Source: Clostridia bacterium
Lineage (GTDB): Bacteria; Bacillota; Clostridia; Oscillospirales; Acutalibacteraceae
Assembly (NCBI GenBank): GCA_017534365.1
Contig: JAFWCS010000067.1
Span: 1-15,011 of the forward strand
Direction: 5' to 3'
DNA: 15,011 nt
The notes under the pieces were generated by a model that did no database searches, was not told the DNA's origin, and was given only the letters and a program-made list of their open reading frames with translations. The translations under genes were made by a program, and so were the position numbers. Below, piece by piece: positions 1 through 7,449 of the stretch (position 1 is its first letter; the number at the start of each line of letters is the position of its first letter).

Positions 1-1001
1 GCGGCTTCCTTGGCGGTGAAATGCACGCCGGGCAGCTCCGTGAGCGATTTCACAGTGGCGGCGACCGCATCCGGCGCGTCCGTCATCTCAAAAAACGCGG
101 CGGCCTTTTCCGGCGCGAACTGCATGCAGCGCTCCAGAAACGCAGGGAAAAACGCGGCGCAGGCCATGCCGTGCGGAATGCCGTAATGCTCGGTCAGCAC
201 GTAGCCGAGCGGATGCGGGAAGGCGGTGCCGCAGGCGTTGATGACCAGCCCCGCGTGGATCGCGCCGTCATACAGCGGCGCGCGCAGCGCTTCCGGCACG
301 TCGCCGCAGGCCGCGAGCGCGCAGAGGCCCTGATACAGCAGGGGGATCGCCCGCTGCGCAAACAGCAGGTGCACGCCCTCGCATTTCGACGTGAAATAGC
401 CCTCGACCGCGTGAGCAAAAGCATCCAGCGCGGTGGAAACGGTGACGCTGCGCGGCATGGAGGCCGTGTAGCGCGGGTCGCAGAAGGAAACGGCAGCATA
501 GCAGTCCGGTCCGGAGATGCTCTTTTTGCGCCCGGTCTCGTCGTTCGTCAGCACGGACACGCCCGTCACCTCACTGCCCGTGCCCGCCGTGGTGCCGATC
601 AGGGCGACCGGCAGGGGCGGGGCGTTGTAGACGCGGCGGTAGATCTCCGCCGGGGCGAGCGTCGGATTTGCGGCGTAGATCGCCACGGCCTTGGCGGCGT
701 CCAGGACCGAGCCGCCGCCGATGCCGAGAATGAACTCCGCGCCGCAGTCCCGCGCCGCCGCGCCGGCCGCACGGCAGGCGGAGAGCAGGGGATTCGCGCC
801 GATTCCGTCAAAGACGGCATGGGCGATCCCGAGACGGTCGAGCGCGTCTGCCGCGTCCGCAAGCGCGCCGCTGCGGGCGGCGCTGTGTTTGCCGGTGACG
901 ATCAGGCAGCGTTTGCCCAGCGGGACCAGCGCGTCGGTATGGTCAAGAAAAGCGTTTTCGCCGAAAAACCAGCGGGTGGGCAGATAAAACTGTGTCTGCA
1001 T
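1..1001 (-). CDS. Iron-containing alcohol dehydrogenase (C-terminus cut by window edge)
   Basis: NAD(P)-dependent, Fe2+-type (group III) alcohol dehydrogenase, cytosolic, expected to interconvert an alcohol and an aldehyde or ketone. The visible 333 residues start at ATG 1001-999, behind a GGAGG ribosome binding site about 8 bases upstream, and run off the left edge without a stop. Seen in the sequence: the nucleotide-binding motif GGGSVLDAAK at residues 95-104, GTTAGTGSE around 136-144, and the four expected metal ligands D193, H197 (DAFAHAVE), H263 (FPHPLGY) and H277 (GIPHG). The spacing between these ligands fits the FucO/EutG-type family. Only the C-terminal part is missing (full members are about 380-400 aa). 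The gene is divergent from the Rnf operon. The substrate cannot be read from the sequence, so no symbol is given. Confidence 0.93.
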   Translation of the reverse strand, partial: MQTQFYLPTRWFFGENAFLDHTDALVPLGKRCLIVTGKHSAARSGALADAADALDRLGIAHAVFDGIGANPLLSACRAAGAAARDCGAEFILGIGGGSVLDAAKAVAIYAANPTLAPAEIYRRVYNAPPLPVALIGTTAGTGSEVTGVSVLTNDETGRKKSISGPDCYAAVSFCDPRYTASMPRSVTVSTALDAFAHAVEGYFTSKCEGVHLLFAQRAIPLLYQGLCALAACGDVPEALRAPLYDGAIHAGLVINACGTAFPHPLGYVLTEHYGIPHGMACAAFFPAFLERCMQFAPEKAAAFFEMTDAPDAVAATVKSLTELPGVHFTAKEA

Positions 1002-1058
1002 GGGATGCGCCTCCAATCAGATTGCGGTTTTGTTTTTTCAGGGCAGTGCTCTGAGGGT

Positions 1059-1087
1059 ATTTTACCAAATCTTCGGGTGAATTCCAA
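1059..1087 (-). promoter_or_regulatory. Probable promoter of the alcohol dehydrogenase gene
   Basis: Read on the minus strand, TTGGAA (1087-1082) and TAAAAT (1064-1059) are separated by exactly 17 bases, a good sigma-A/sigma-70 type pair. Transcription would start near 1052, leaving a leader of about 50 bases before the ATG at 1001. Inferred from motif and spacing only. Confidence 0.55.
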
Positions 1088-1127
1088 TGCTTTTTCTGAT
1101 TTTTTCTCAAAAATTTGCGTCTGCACC

Positions 1128-1156
1128 TTGCAATCAAACTTAGAATGCGGTATAGT
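1128..1156 (+). promoter_or_regulatory. Probable promoter of the apbE-rnf operon
   Basis: TTGCAA (1128-1133) and TATAGT (1151-1156) are separated by 17 bases, which is close to the vegetative consensus. The predicted start is near 1163, about 30 bases upstream of apbE. An 18-bp perfect dyad covers the predicted start. This promoter and the opposite-strand promoter of the dehydrogenase are arranged back to back. Confidence 0.6.
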
Positions 1157-1160
1157 TTAT

Positions 1161-1178
1161 CTGTATACGTTTATACAG
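1161..1178. promoter_or_regulatory. Palindromic operator-like site at the rnf operon start
   Basis: CTGTATA-cgtt-TATACAG is a perfect 7+4+7 inverted repeat starting five bases downstream of the -10 box, so it covers about -2 to +16 of the predicted transcript. That is a typical position for a homodimeric repressor. The arms are AT-rich and no T-run follows, so a terminator is unlikely. The binding protein is unknown; no regulator gene is adjacent. Confidence 0.5.
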
Positions 1179-1193
1179 AGATGAGGTGCGTCC

Positions 1194-2195
1194 ATGAAGA
1201 AGGTGCTGATCGCGCTTGCCGCAGTGCTGGCCGCCGCGCTTGCCGCGGTGCTGATCTATGACGGCACGGCGGGCAGAGAAGCGCAGCAGACCTTTTTCGC
1301 CATGGATACCGTCTGCTCTCTGACGCTGACGGGGCGGGATGCGGCGCAGGCTGCGGCGGCGATCCCGGCGCAGGTGACCGCGCTCGAAACCGGCGTCTTT
1401 TCGCGGCAGGCGGCGGATGCCGCCGTGGCGCGGCTGAACCGGAATGGCGGCGGCGCGCTCTCCGATCCGCTTGCGCAGGTGCTCGCGCAGACCTGGGAGC
1501 TGAGCGAAAAGAGCGGCGGCGCGCTGGACTGCACGCTCGGCGCCGTGAGCGATCTCTGGGATTTCGGCGGGGATCCGCACGTGCCGGACGCGGCGCAGCT
1601 GCGTTCCGCGCTGGCGCATACGGGCTATCAGAAGCTTCACTTCACCAGCGGCGGCGTTTCTTATGACGATCCTGCCGCAGCGCTGGATCTCGGCGCGGTC
1701 GGCAAGGGCGCGGCGCTGGATGCGGTCAGCAAAACCCTGCAGGGCAAGCGTCTGCGTTCCGGCATCGTCAGTCTGGGCGGCAGCATTCTGCTGCTGGGCG
1801 GGCAGGCGTTCACAGTCGGCATCAAGGATCCGGCGGGCAACGCGGGGGAATGCCTCGCGACGATGCGGCTTTCGGATTGCTGCATCTCCACCTCCGGGAG
1901 CTATGAGCGGTTTTTTGAAGAAAACGGCGAACGCTATCATCATATTCTCGACCCCAAAACCGGCCTGCCGGTGCGCAACGGTCTGCTCAGTGTGACGATC
2001 GTTGCCGACAGCGGCCTGGTCAGCGACGCGCTTTCGACCGCCTGCTTCGTGCTCGGCGCCGAACGCGGCATGGTGCTGGCAAAGGACTGCGGCTGCGAAG
2101 CGGTGTTCGTTGCGGAAAACGGCGACGTGACGGTCAGCGACGGTCTGCGTTCCCTGCTGACCGTTTCGAATACGGATTACAGGATCATCGACTGA
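1194..2195 (+). CDS. apbE: FAD:protein FMN transferase (ApbE), flavinylates Rnf subunits
   Basis: Transfers FMN from FAD to a threonine hydroxyl of extracytoplasmic flavoproteins; here the natural targets are RnfD and RnfG encoded downstream. It has 333 aa, close to the family length. Seen: an N-terminal hydrophobic segment (residues 3-21), then the ApbE signatures LDLGAVGKG (164-172), SLGGSILLLGG (193-203), STSGSYERFF (232-241), HHILDPKTGLP (249-259) and SDALSTACFVLG (277-288, the Mg2+-binding region). The N-terminus has no lipobox cysteine, so it is probably held by an uncleaved membrane anchor rather than lipid-modified. It is the first gene of the operon, with GAGGTG 5 bases before the ATG. 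Its TGA shares one base with the next ATG. Confidence 0.95.
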   Translation: MKKVLIALAAVLAAALAAVLIYDGTAGREAQQTFFAMDTVCSLTLTGRDAAQAAAAIPAQVTALETGVFSRQAADAAVARLNRNGGGALSDPLAQVLAQTWELSEKSGGALDCTLGAVSDLWDFGGDPHVPDAAQLRSALAHTGYQKLHFTSGGVSYDDPAAALDLGAVGKGAALDAVSKTLQGKRLRSGIVSLGGSILLLGGQAFTVGIKDPAGNAGECLATMRLSDCCISTSGSYERFFEENGERYHHILDPKTGLPVRNGLLSVTIVADSGLVSDALSTACFVLGAERGMVLAKDCGCEAVFVAENGDVTVSDGLRSLLTVSNTDYRIID

Positions 2196-2569
2196 TGGAA
2201 CGGAAGCTGCTGGAAAAAACGGATCTGGCGCTGCTGCTCGCGGCGGTGCTGCTTGCCTGCGGCGTCCTGCTCTGGCGCGCGCTGCGGCCGCAGACGCGGC
2301 TGACGGCGGTGATCACCGTGAACGGCGTTGTGACGGAAACCGTTGCGCTCTCCGCGCTGGAGGCGCCGCTGACCATCACCCCGGCAACGGATCCGCCGCT
2401 GACGATCGTGGCCGAGCCCGGCGCGATCGCCGTAGTGCATGCGGAATGCCGCGATCAGCGCTGCGTGGCCTGCGGACGGCTGACAAAGCCCGGCGATACG
2501 GCGGTCTGCCTGCCGGCGAAGACGGTCGTCACCGTGCGCGGGGGCGACGTGGACGCCATCACGTATTAA
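2195..2569 (+). CDS. NusG domain II-containing membrane protein
   Basis: A 124-aa protein with one N-terminal membrane segment (about residues 9-28) and a small beta-rich NusG-II-like domain (about 36-121). The family hallmark is visible: C85 and C90 in AECRDQRC, C93 followed by G, and CLPAK at 105-109. This matches the usual C...C...G...CLPN pattern of the family. Proteins of this type are commonly encoded beside rnf or apbE genes in Clostridia and are presumed to act on the outer face of the membrane, but their biochemical role is not established. The ATG overlaps the apbE stop by one base, which suggests translational coupling. Confidence 0.85.
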   Translation: MERKLLEKTDLALLLAAVLLACGVLLWRALRPQTRLTAVITVNGVVTETVALSALEAPLTITPATDPPLTIVAEPGAIAVVHAECRDQRCVACGRLTKPGDTAVCLPAKTVVTVRGGDVDAITY

Positions 2570-2570
2570 T

Positions 2571-3092
2571 ATGGATAAAAAACGAACCTACCGGCTCGCG
2601 CTGGCCGCCATCCTCTGCGCGCAGGCGCTGGCGCTGAGCTTTCTGGAGGGGCTGCTGCCGCCGATCCCGTGGCTGCCGCCCGGCGCGAAGCCCGGCCTGT
2701 CGAACATCATCATCATGTTCGCGGCGGACAGTCTCGGTCTGCCGATGGCGCTGACGATCGTGCTGATCAAAAGCGGCTTCGCCTTCCTCACGCGCGGCGC
2801 CTCGGCGGCGCTGATGAGCCTGGCCGGCGGCGTGCTGTCGGCGCTCGCGATGCGGCTGCTTCTGCGCTATGCGCGGCAGACCTTCGGCCTGGTCGGCGTC
2901 TCCGTGATCTGCGCGCTCTGCCACAATTTCGGCCAGCTGCTGGCCGCGGCCGTGCTCACCGGCACGCGGCAGGTGCTCTATTATGCGCCGATGCTTGCGC
3001 TCTTCGGCGCGGCGACCGGCGTTGCGACCGGCATGATCCTGCGGGCGGTGCTGCCCGCGCTGGAAAAGCAAAAACGGTTTTTTGACCGGTGA
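2571..3092 (+). CDS. Gx transporter / HepS-like (COG4769) membrane protein
   Basis: A 173-aa, very hydrophobic protein with about five membrane segments. The N-terminal region, with the PWLPPGAKPGLSN stretch (residues 34-46) followed by a hydrophobic helix, is typical of the family annotated as heptaprenyl diphosphate synthase component I or Gx transporter. Despite the older name, nothing here resembles a prenyl synthase; the protein looks like a small transporter or ECF S-like membrane protein. It usually lies between the NusG-II gene and rnfC in clostridial rnf loci. Its ATG follows the previous stop by one base, with no clear ribosome binding site of its own. Whether it takes part in Rnf assembly or imports a precursor is unknown. 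Confidence 0.82.
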   Translation: MDKKRTYRLALAAILCAQALALSFLEGLLPPIPWLPPGAKPGLSNIIIMFAADSLGLPMALTIVLIKSGFAFLTRGASAALMSLAGGVLSALAMRLLLRYARQTFGLVGVSVICALCHNFGQLLAAAVLTGTRQVLYYAPMLALFGAATGVATGMILRAVLPALEKQKRFFDR

Positions 3093-3115
3093 TCCCGTGC
3101 AGGGATCGTGCGGTC
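3084..3115 (+). other. Stem-loop at the 3' end of the Gx gene
   Basis: GACCG (3084-3088) pairs with CGGTC (3111-3115), and GATCCC (3091-3096) pairs with GGGATC (3102-3107), across a small internal loop. The structure spans the Gx stop codon. No T-run follows, so it is not a standard intrinsic terminator. It could protect or process the upstream mRNA. Confidence 0.45.
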
Positions 3116-3141
3116 TGACTGTTTCACAGAATAAAAACCAC

Positions 3142-3169
3142 CCCTGCGCGCGCTTCGGAAGGCGCAGGG
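3142..3169 (+). other. Stem-loop in the rnfC leader
   Basis: CCCTGCGC (3142-3149) pairs perfectly with GCGCAGGG (3162-3169), with a 12-base interior holding CTTCGG. It sits five bases before the AGGAGGA ribosome binding site (3174-3180) of rnfC and lacks a T-run on the plus strand. It may act as a 5' mRNA stabiliser or processing site that sets rnfC-B expression apart from apbE. Confidence 0.45.
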
Positions 3170-3188
3170 AGTCAGGAGGAAGATAACT

Positions 3189-4538
3189 ATGGCAAAGGCC
3201 CGATTGGACGGCGTGTTGACCGCCGTCAAGAAGGTCCGCGGCGGCGTGAAGGTGGCCCACCACAAAAACACCGCCGAGCTGGAAGTGGTGCGGATTCCGA
3301 CGCCGTCAACCGTCGTGATCCCCATGCAGCAGCATATCGGCGCGCCCTGCACCCCGACCGTCAAGGCCGGCGATACGGTGGCGGTCGGCCAGGTGATCGG
3401 CGACAGCGACAAATTCGTCAGCGCCCCGATCCACGCGTCCGTTTCCGGCACGGTCAAGGCCGTCGGCGACGTCAAGCTCCCGAACGGCGTGATGGCCAAG
3501 GCGGTCACGATCGAATCCGACGGCGAGATGCGGCTGTGGGAGGGGGTTGCCCCGCCCGACGTGCATGACAAGGAATCGTTTCTCAAGGCGGTACGCGCGT
3601 CCGGCCTCGTGGGCCTCGGCGGCGCGGGCTTCCCGACGCACGTGAAGCTGAACGTTCCCCCGGACAAGCACATCGACACCCTCGTGGTCAACGCGGCGGA
3701 ATGCGAGCCGTTCATCACGGTCGATTACCGCGAATGCATCGAGAATTCGTGGGATATCCTCGCCGGCGTGTATACGATCAAGGAATTCCTCAACATCAAA
3801 AACGTCGTGATCGCCGTGGAGGACAACAAGCCCGAGGCCTTCAACGTCCTCAAACGGATCGCGGACAATGAGAACGATCCCGACGACGAAGTGCGCCTGA
3901 TGGTGCTCGAATCCAAATATCCGCAGGGCGCGGAGAAGATGATGGTGCAGTCCGCCACGGGCCGGCGCGTGCCGCCCGGCAAGCTGCCCGCCGACGTCGG
4001 CTGCATCGTGATGAACGTGGCGTCCGTCGCCTTCATCGCCCGCTACCTGAAGACCGGCAAACCGCTGGTCAGCCGTTCCCTGACCGTGGACGGCTCTGCG
4101 ATCGCCGAGCCGAAAAACGTCCGCGTCCCCGTGGGCACGAATATCGGCGACATCATTGATTTCTGCGGCGGTTTTAAGACCGAACCCGCCAAGATTCTGA
4201 CCGGCGGCCCGATGATGGGCCTTGCCATCGTCGGCACGGATCTGCCCGTGCTCAAGCAGAACAACGCGATCCTCGCCTTTGCGAAGGATGACGCGGTGAT
4301 CAAGCCGGAGCATGACTGCATCCGCTGCGGCCGCTGCGTGGCGGCCTGCCCGATGAGCCTGATGCCGACCCGCATCGTGGACGCCGTCAAGATGCGCGAC
4401 GTTGCAACGCTGCAGCGCGTGGGCGTCACGGTCTGCATGGAATGCGGCAGCTGCGCCTTTGCCTGCCCGGCGGGCAAACCCCTGGTGCAGCATATGCGCC
4501 TTGCCAAGGCAATCCTGAGAGAGGAGGCGAGCAAGTAA
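3189..4538 (+). CDS. rnfC: Rnf electron transport complex subunit C
   Basis: Membrane-associated cytosolic subunit of the Rnf complex that carries FMN and two [4Fe-4S] clusters and exchanges electrons with NAD(H). It has 449 aa, typical of clostridial RnfC. Seen: an N-terminal barrel-sandwich-like region (about 40-110), the FMN/NADH-binding GLGGAGFPTHVKLN (142-155), NAAECEPFITVDYR (168-181), GGPMMG (339-344), and two cluster motifs, C377-C380-C383-C387 and C416-C419-C422-C426, each C-x2-C-x2-C-x3-C with Pro after the last Cys. The strong AGGAGGA site lies 8 bases before the ATG. This is the first gene of the rnfCDGEAB block, and its TAA shares one base with the rnfD ATG. Confidence 0.97.
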   Translation: MAKARLDGVLTAVKKVRGGVKVAHHKNTAELEVVRIPTPSTVVIPMQQHIGAPCTPTVKAGDTVAVGQVIGDSDKFVSAPIHASVSGTVKAVGDVKLPNGVMAKAVTIESDGEMRLWEGVAPPDVHDKESFLKAVRASGLVGLGGAGFPTHVKLNVPPDKHIDTLVVNAAECEPFITVDYRECIENSWDILAGVYTIKEFLNIKNVVIAVEDNKPEAFNVLKRIADNENDPDDEVRLMVLESKYPQGAEKMMVQSATGRRVPPGKLPADVGCIVMNVASVAFIARYLKTGKPLVSRSLTVDGSAIAEPKNVRVPVGTNIGDIIDFCGGFKTEPAKILTGGPMMGLAIVGTDLPVLKQNNAILAFAKDDAVIKPEHDCIRCGRCVAACPMSLMPTRIVDAVKMRDVATLQRVGVTVCMECGSCAFACPAGKPLVQHMRLAKAILREEASK

Positions 4539-5521
4539 TGGTCAACGGAAAGAAACTCTACGTCAGCGCGTCCCCGCATCTGCGCTCCACGGTGACGACC
4601 CGGCGCATCATGCTGGACGTGATCCTTGCGCTTGTGCCCGCGCTCATCGCCTCCGCGGTGCTCTTCGGGCCGCGCACGCTGATGGTGACCGCGGTCTCCG
4701 TGGCAACGGCGATCCTCTCGGAGTTCGCCGCGCGCAAGATTATGAAGCGCAACATGACCATCGGCGATCTGAGCGCGATCGTGACGGGCATGCTGGTCGC
4801 TTTCAACCTCCCCGCGACGATCCCGCTGTGGATCGCCGCAGTCGGCAGCTTTTTCGCCATCGTCGTCGTCAAGCAGTTCTTCGGCGGCATCGGCCAGAAC
4901 TTCGCAAATCCCGCGATCGTGGCGCGCATCGTGCTGCTGCTTTCCTTCGGCGCGCAGATGACCAACTGGGTCGAGCCGTTTTCGTGGAAAACGACGCCCG
5001 TTACCGGCGCGACGCCTCTTGCGCAGCTGGCGGCCGGCGAAACGCCGTCGGCGTCCCTGCTGCAGATGTTCCTCGGCGAGCACGGCGGCTGCCTGGGCGA
5101 GACCTGCGCGGCGGCGCTCCTGCTCGGCGGTCTGTATCTTCTGATGCGCCGCGTGATCTCCCCGATCATTCCCTGCTCCTATATCGGCACGGTCGCGGTG
5201 CTGATGCTGATCAAAGGGCACGGCGATCTGCAGTTCGTTGCCTATGAGCTGCTCAGCGGCGGCCTGCTGCTCGGCGCGATCTTCATGGCGACGGATTATT
5301 CCACCAGCCCGCTCAATTCGAAAGCGCGGCTGATCTTCGGCATCGGCTGCGGCCTGCTGACCTGCCTGATGCGGCTGTTCGCATCGATGGCGGAAGGCGT
5401 CTCCTTCGCGATTCTGATCATGAATCTGCTCGTGCCCTATCTTGAGCGCATGACCGCGCCCAAGCCCTTCGGCACGCCCAAAAAGGAGAAAAAAGAGAAG
5501 AAGGAGGCGGCGCAGGCATGA
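4538..5521 (+). CDS. rnfD: Rnf electron transport complex subunit D
   Basis: Integral membrane subunit that carries covalent FMN and takes part in ion translocation. The start is taken at ATG 4538, which overlaps the rnfC stop and follows GAGAGGAGG. An in-frame ATG at 4442 lies inside rnfC and is rejected. This gives 327 aa. Seen: many membrane helices, the RnfD/NqrB signature FANPAIVAR (122-130), and the flavinylation site VTGATPLA, in which T159 (last Thr of TGAT) is the expected FMN attachment residue. The C-terminus is a short Lys/Glu tail. The next gene overlaps by four bases (ATGA). Confidence 0.96.
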   Translation: MVNGKKLYVSASPHLRSTVTTRRIMLDVILALVPALIASAVLFGPRTLMVTAVSVATAILSEFAARKIMKRNMTIGDLSAIVTGMLVAFNLPATIPLWIAAVGSFFAIVVVKQFFGGIGQNFANPAIVARIVLLLSFGAQMTNWVEPFSWKTTPVTGATPLAQLAAGETPSASLLQMFLGEHGGCLGETCAAALLLGGLYLLMRRVISPIIPCSYIGTVAVLMLIKGHGDLQFVAYELLSGGLLLGAIFMATDYSTSPLNSKARLIFGIGCGLLTCLMRLFASMAEGVSFAILIMNLLVPYLERMTAPKPFGTPKKEKKEKKEAAQA

Positions 5522-6078
5522 CGAAATATAAAGAGTATTTTGCGCCGACCGTGGTGCTGTTCCTGGTCTGCCTGATCGCGGCCTTCCTGCTCGGCCTGAC
5601 CAATCAGGTCACCGAACCGCGCATCGACCAGATCCAGTATGAGAACGAAGTTGCCGCCCGCAAGGTGGTCTTCGCCGCGGCGGAAAGCTTCGGTGAAGCG
5701 GCGGAGAGCCAGACCGAGGGCGTCAAGACGGTCGTGCCCGCGCTGGACGCCGACGGCAACGTGATCGGCTGTGTCGTCACGGCCGTGACCAAGGGCTACG
5801 GCGGCGACATCACCGTGATGACCGGCGTGGACGCCGAAGGCGCCGTGACCGGCGTGAGCATCCTCGATATGAGCGAAACCGCGGGCCTTGGCGCGAATGC
5901 CAAGAAAGCGTCGTTCCGCGAGCAGTTCATCGGCAAGATCGCCGGCGTGACGGTCTCCAAGGATCAGCCCGGCGAAAACGCCATTGACGCGCTGACCGGC
6001 GCCACGATCACGTCCAGAGCGGTCACGCGCGCGGTCAACGCATCCATTGAAGCGGCGGGAGGTGTGCAGAATGGCTGA
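5518..6078 (+). CDS. rnfG: Rnf electron transport complex subunit G
   Basis: Flavoprotein subunit on the outer side of the membrane, with covalent FMN that is the second target of ApbE. It has 186 aa. Seen: an N-terminal membrane anchor (about residues 10-27), an FMN-binding domain with GYGGDITVMTGVD (93-105) and SETAGLGANA (119-128), and the flavinylation motif DALTGATITSRAV (157-169), in which T163 is the expected attachment residue. The ATG overlaps the rnfD stop (ATGA) and AAGGAGG lies upstream. It overlaps rnfE by 8 bases. Confidence 0.96.
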   Translation: MTKYKEYFAPTVVLFLVCLIAAFLLGLTNQVTEPRIDQIQYENEVAARKVVFAAAESFGEAAESQTEGVKTVVPALDADGNVIGCVVTAVTKGYGGDITVMTGVDAEGAVTGVSILDMSETAGLGANAKKASFREQFIGKIAGVTVSKDQPGENAIDALTGATITSRAVTRAVNASIEAAGGVQNG

Positions 6079-6850
6079 GAAAAAAGTATCCCTCGGAAAA
6101 GAATTCACCAAGGGATTGATTAAAGAGAATCCCGTGCTGCGCCTGGTGCTCGGCACCTGCCCGACCCTGGCGGTCTCCACGAGCATCGTCAACGCGCTGG
6201 GCATGGGCGTTTCCGCGATGATCGTGCTGATCTGCTCGAACATCGTGATCTCACTCCTGCGCAAGATCATTCCCTCGAAGGTGCGTATTCCCGTTTACAT
6301 CGTGATCATCGCGTCCTTCGTGACGATCGTGCAGATGCTCGTGAAGGCCTTTGTGCCCGCCCTGGATGCCGCGCTCGGCGTCTATCTGCCGCTGATCGTC
6401 GTCAACTGCATCATTCTCGGCCGCGCCGAAGCCTTTGCGGGCAAGCATGCCGTGATCGCCTCCGCGGTGGACGGCGTCGGCATGGGCGTCGGCTTCACGC
6501 TCGCGCTCTGCTGCATGGCGGCGATCCGCGAGGTGCTGGGCGCCGGCACCTTCCTGGCCGGCGCGCAGGATCTGCTCGTGCTCTTCGGCGACAATGTGCT
6601 GGGCGGCTTCAACGGCTTCACGCTGATCAAAGAAGGCAGCGCGCTGAGCCCGATGACCGTGTTCATTCTCGCCCCCGGCGGCTTCTTCACCTTCGGCCTT
6701 CTGATGGCCTGCGCCAACCGCATCGCGGAATCGCGCGGCAAGCCGAAGGCGGAGCTCAAGGGCTGCGAGGCCTGCCCGATGGCGGGCAGCTGCTCGATCC
6801 GCGCCGACGGCGGCGCATGTGAGGACGGAAAGGAGGAGGCATCCGCATGA
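6071..6850 (+). CDS. rnfE: Rnf electron transport complex subunit E
   Basis: Integral membrane subunit that pairs with RnfA and shares an intramembrane iron-sulfur centre with it. The start is ATG 6071 behind GGGAGGTG; the upstream in-frame ATG at 6047 lies inside rnfG without a good site and is rejected. Length 259 aa. Seen: LGTCPTLAV with C30, and VVNCIILGRAEAF with C113, the two cysteines expected to bind the intramembrane cluster; about six membrane helices; and GGFFTFGLLMA near the end. The C-terminal tail carries a further Cys set, C232-x2-C235-P-x5-C241 plus C250, which enteric RsxE lacks. The stop overlaps rnfA by four bases. Confidence 0.96.
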   Translation: MAEKKVSLGKEFTKGLIKENPVLRLVLGTCPTLAVSTSIVNALGMGVSAMIVLICSNIVISLLRKIIPSKVRIPVYIVIIASFVTIVQMLVKAFVPALDAALGVYLPLIVVNCIILGRAEAFAGKHAVIASAVDGVGMGVGFTLALCCMAAIREVLGAGTFLAGAQDLLVLFGDNVLGGFNGFTLIKEGSALSPMTVFILAPGGFFTFGLLMACANRIAESRGKPKAELKGCEACPMAGSCSIRADGGACEDGKEEASA

Positions 6851-7437
6851 CAGCTTATTTTGCGATCCTGTTGACGGCGATCCTGACCGGCAACTTCGTG
6901 CTCTGCAAATTCCTCGGCATCTGCCCCTTCCTCGGCGTTTCCAAAAAGCTGAATACCGCGCTGGGCATGTCCGCCGCGGTGGTGTTCGTCATGGCGCTGG
7001 CCACCGCCGTGACCTACCCGATCAACAAATACCTGCTGGTCAAAAACGATCTCGAATACCTGCAGACGATCGTCTTCATCCTCGTGATCGCGGCGCTCGT
7101 GCAGCTCGTGGAGATCGTGCTGAAAAAATTCATGCCCCCGCTCTATAACGCGCTGGGCATCTACCTGCCGCTGATCACTACGAACTGCGCCGTGCTGGGC
7201 GTCGTCATCCTCAACGTGGATGAGGGCTACTTTGCGCAGTCGATGTTCAACAGCGTCGGCGCCGGTCTCGGCTTCATGCTGGCGATGGTGATCTTCTCCG
7301 GCGTGCGCAGCCGGCTGGAAAGCTGCGACGTGCCGAAATTCCTGCAGGGTCTGCCGATCGTTCTGATCGCGGCGTCGATCGTCTCGCTGTCCTTCATGGG
7401 CTTCACGGGGCTGGTCGAGGGCCTGCTCGGACTGTAA
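6847..7437 (+). CDS. rnfA: Rnf electron transport complex subunit A
   Basis: Integral membrane subunit, homologous to RnfE and NqrE and packed against RnfE. It has 196 aa, the normal length. Seen: six membrane segments, the NFVLCKFLGICPFLGVSKK region (16-34) with C20 and C26, the internal YNALGIYLPLITTNCAVLG region (100-118) with C114, and a closing run of hydrophobic residues. C26 and C114 are the expected cluster ligands, facing C30 and C113 of RnfE. The ATG overlaps the rnfE stop (ATGA) and is preceded by GGAAAGGAGG. Confidence 0.97.
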   Translation: MTAYFAILLTAILTGNFVLCKFLGICPFLGVSKKLNTALGMSAAVVFVMALATAVTYPINKYLLVKNDLEYLQTIVFILVIAALVQLVEIVLKKFMPPLYNALGIYLPLITTNCAVLGVVILNVDEGYFAQSMFNSVGAGLGFMLAMVIFSGVRSRLESCDVPKFLQGLPIVLIAASIVSLSFMGFTGLVEGLLGL

Positions 7438-7449
7438 GGAGGTGGCGAG

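Noticed and set aside
21..1184. Long plus-strand open frame of 387 codons opposite the alcohol dehydrogenase
   Set aside because: It is Arg/Gly/Ala-rich without domains. The minus strand encodes a clear iron-type dehydrogenase with all four metal ligands, so this is a GC-rich shadow.
3142..3169. Stem-loop before rnfC as an intrinsic terminator
   Set aside because: No T-run on the plus strand. On the minus strand a TTTTTATT follows after a few bases, but no minus-strand gene ends here.
3306..4493. Minus-strand open frame of 395 codons across rnfC
   Set aside because: His/Asp/Gly-rich antisense shadow. rnfC on the plus strand has intact flavin and cluster motifs and a strong ribosome binding site.
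4442..4540. Upstream ATG of rnfD inside rnfC
   Set aside because: The extension is an out-of-frame reading of the RnfC ferredoxin region. The ATG at 4538 overlaps the rnfC stop and has a good ribosome binding site.
6047..6073. Upstream ATG of rnfE inside rnfG
   Set aside because: It adds eight residues from the rnfG C-terminal coding region and lacks a good ribosome binding site; ATG 6071 has GGGAGGTG in front.
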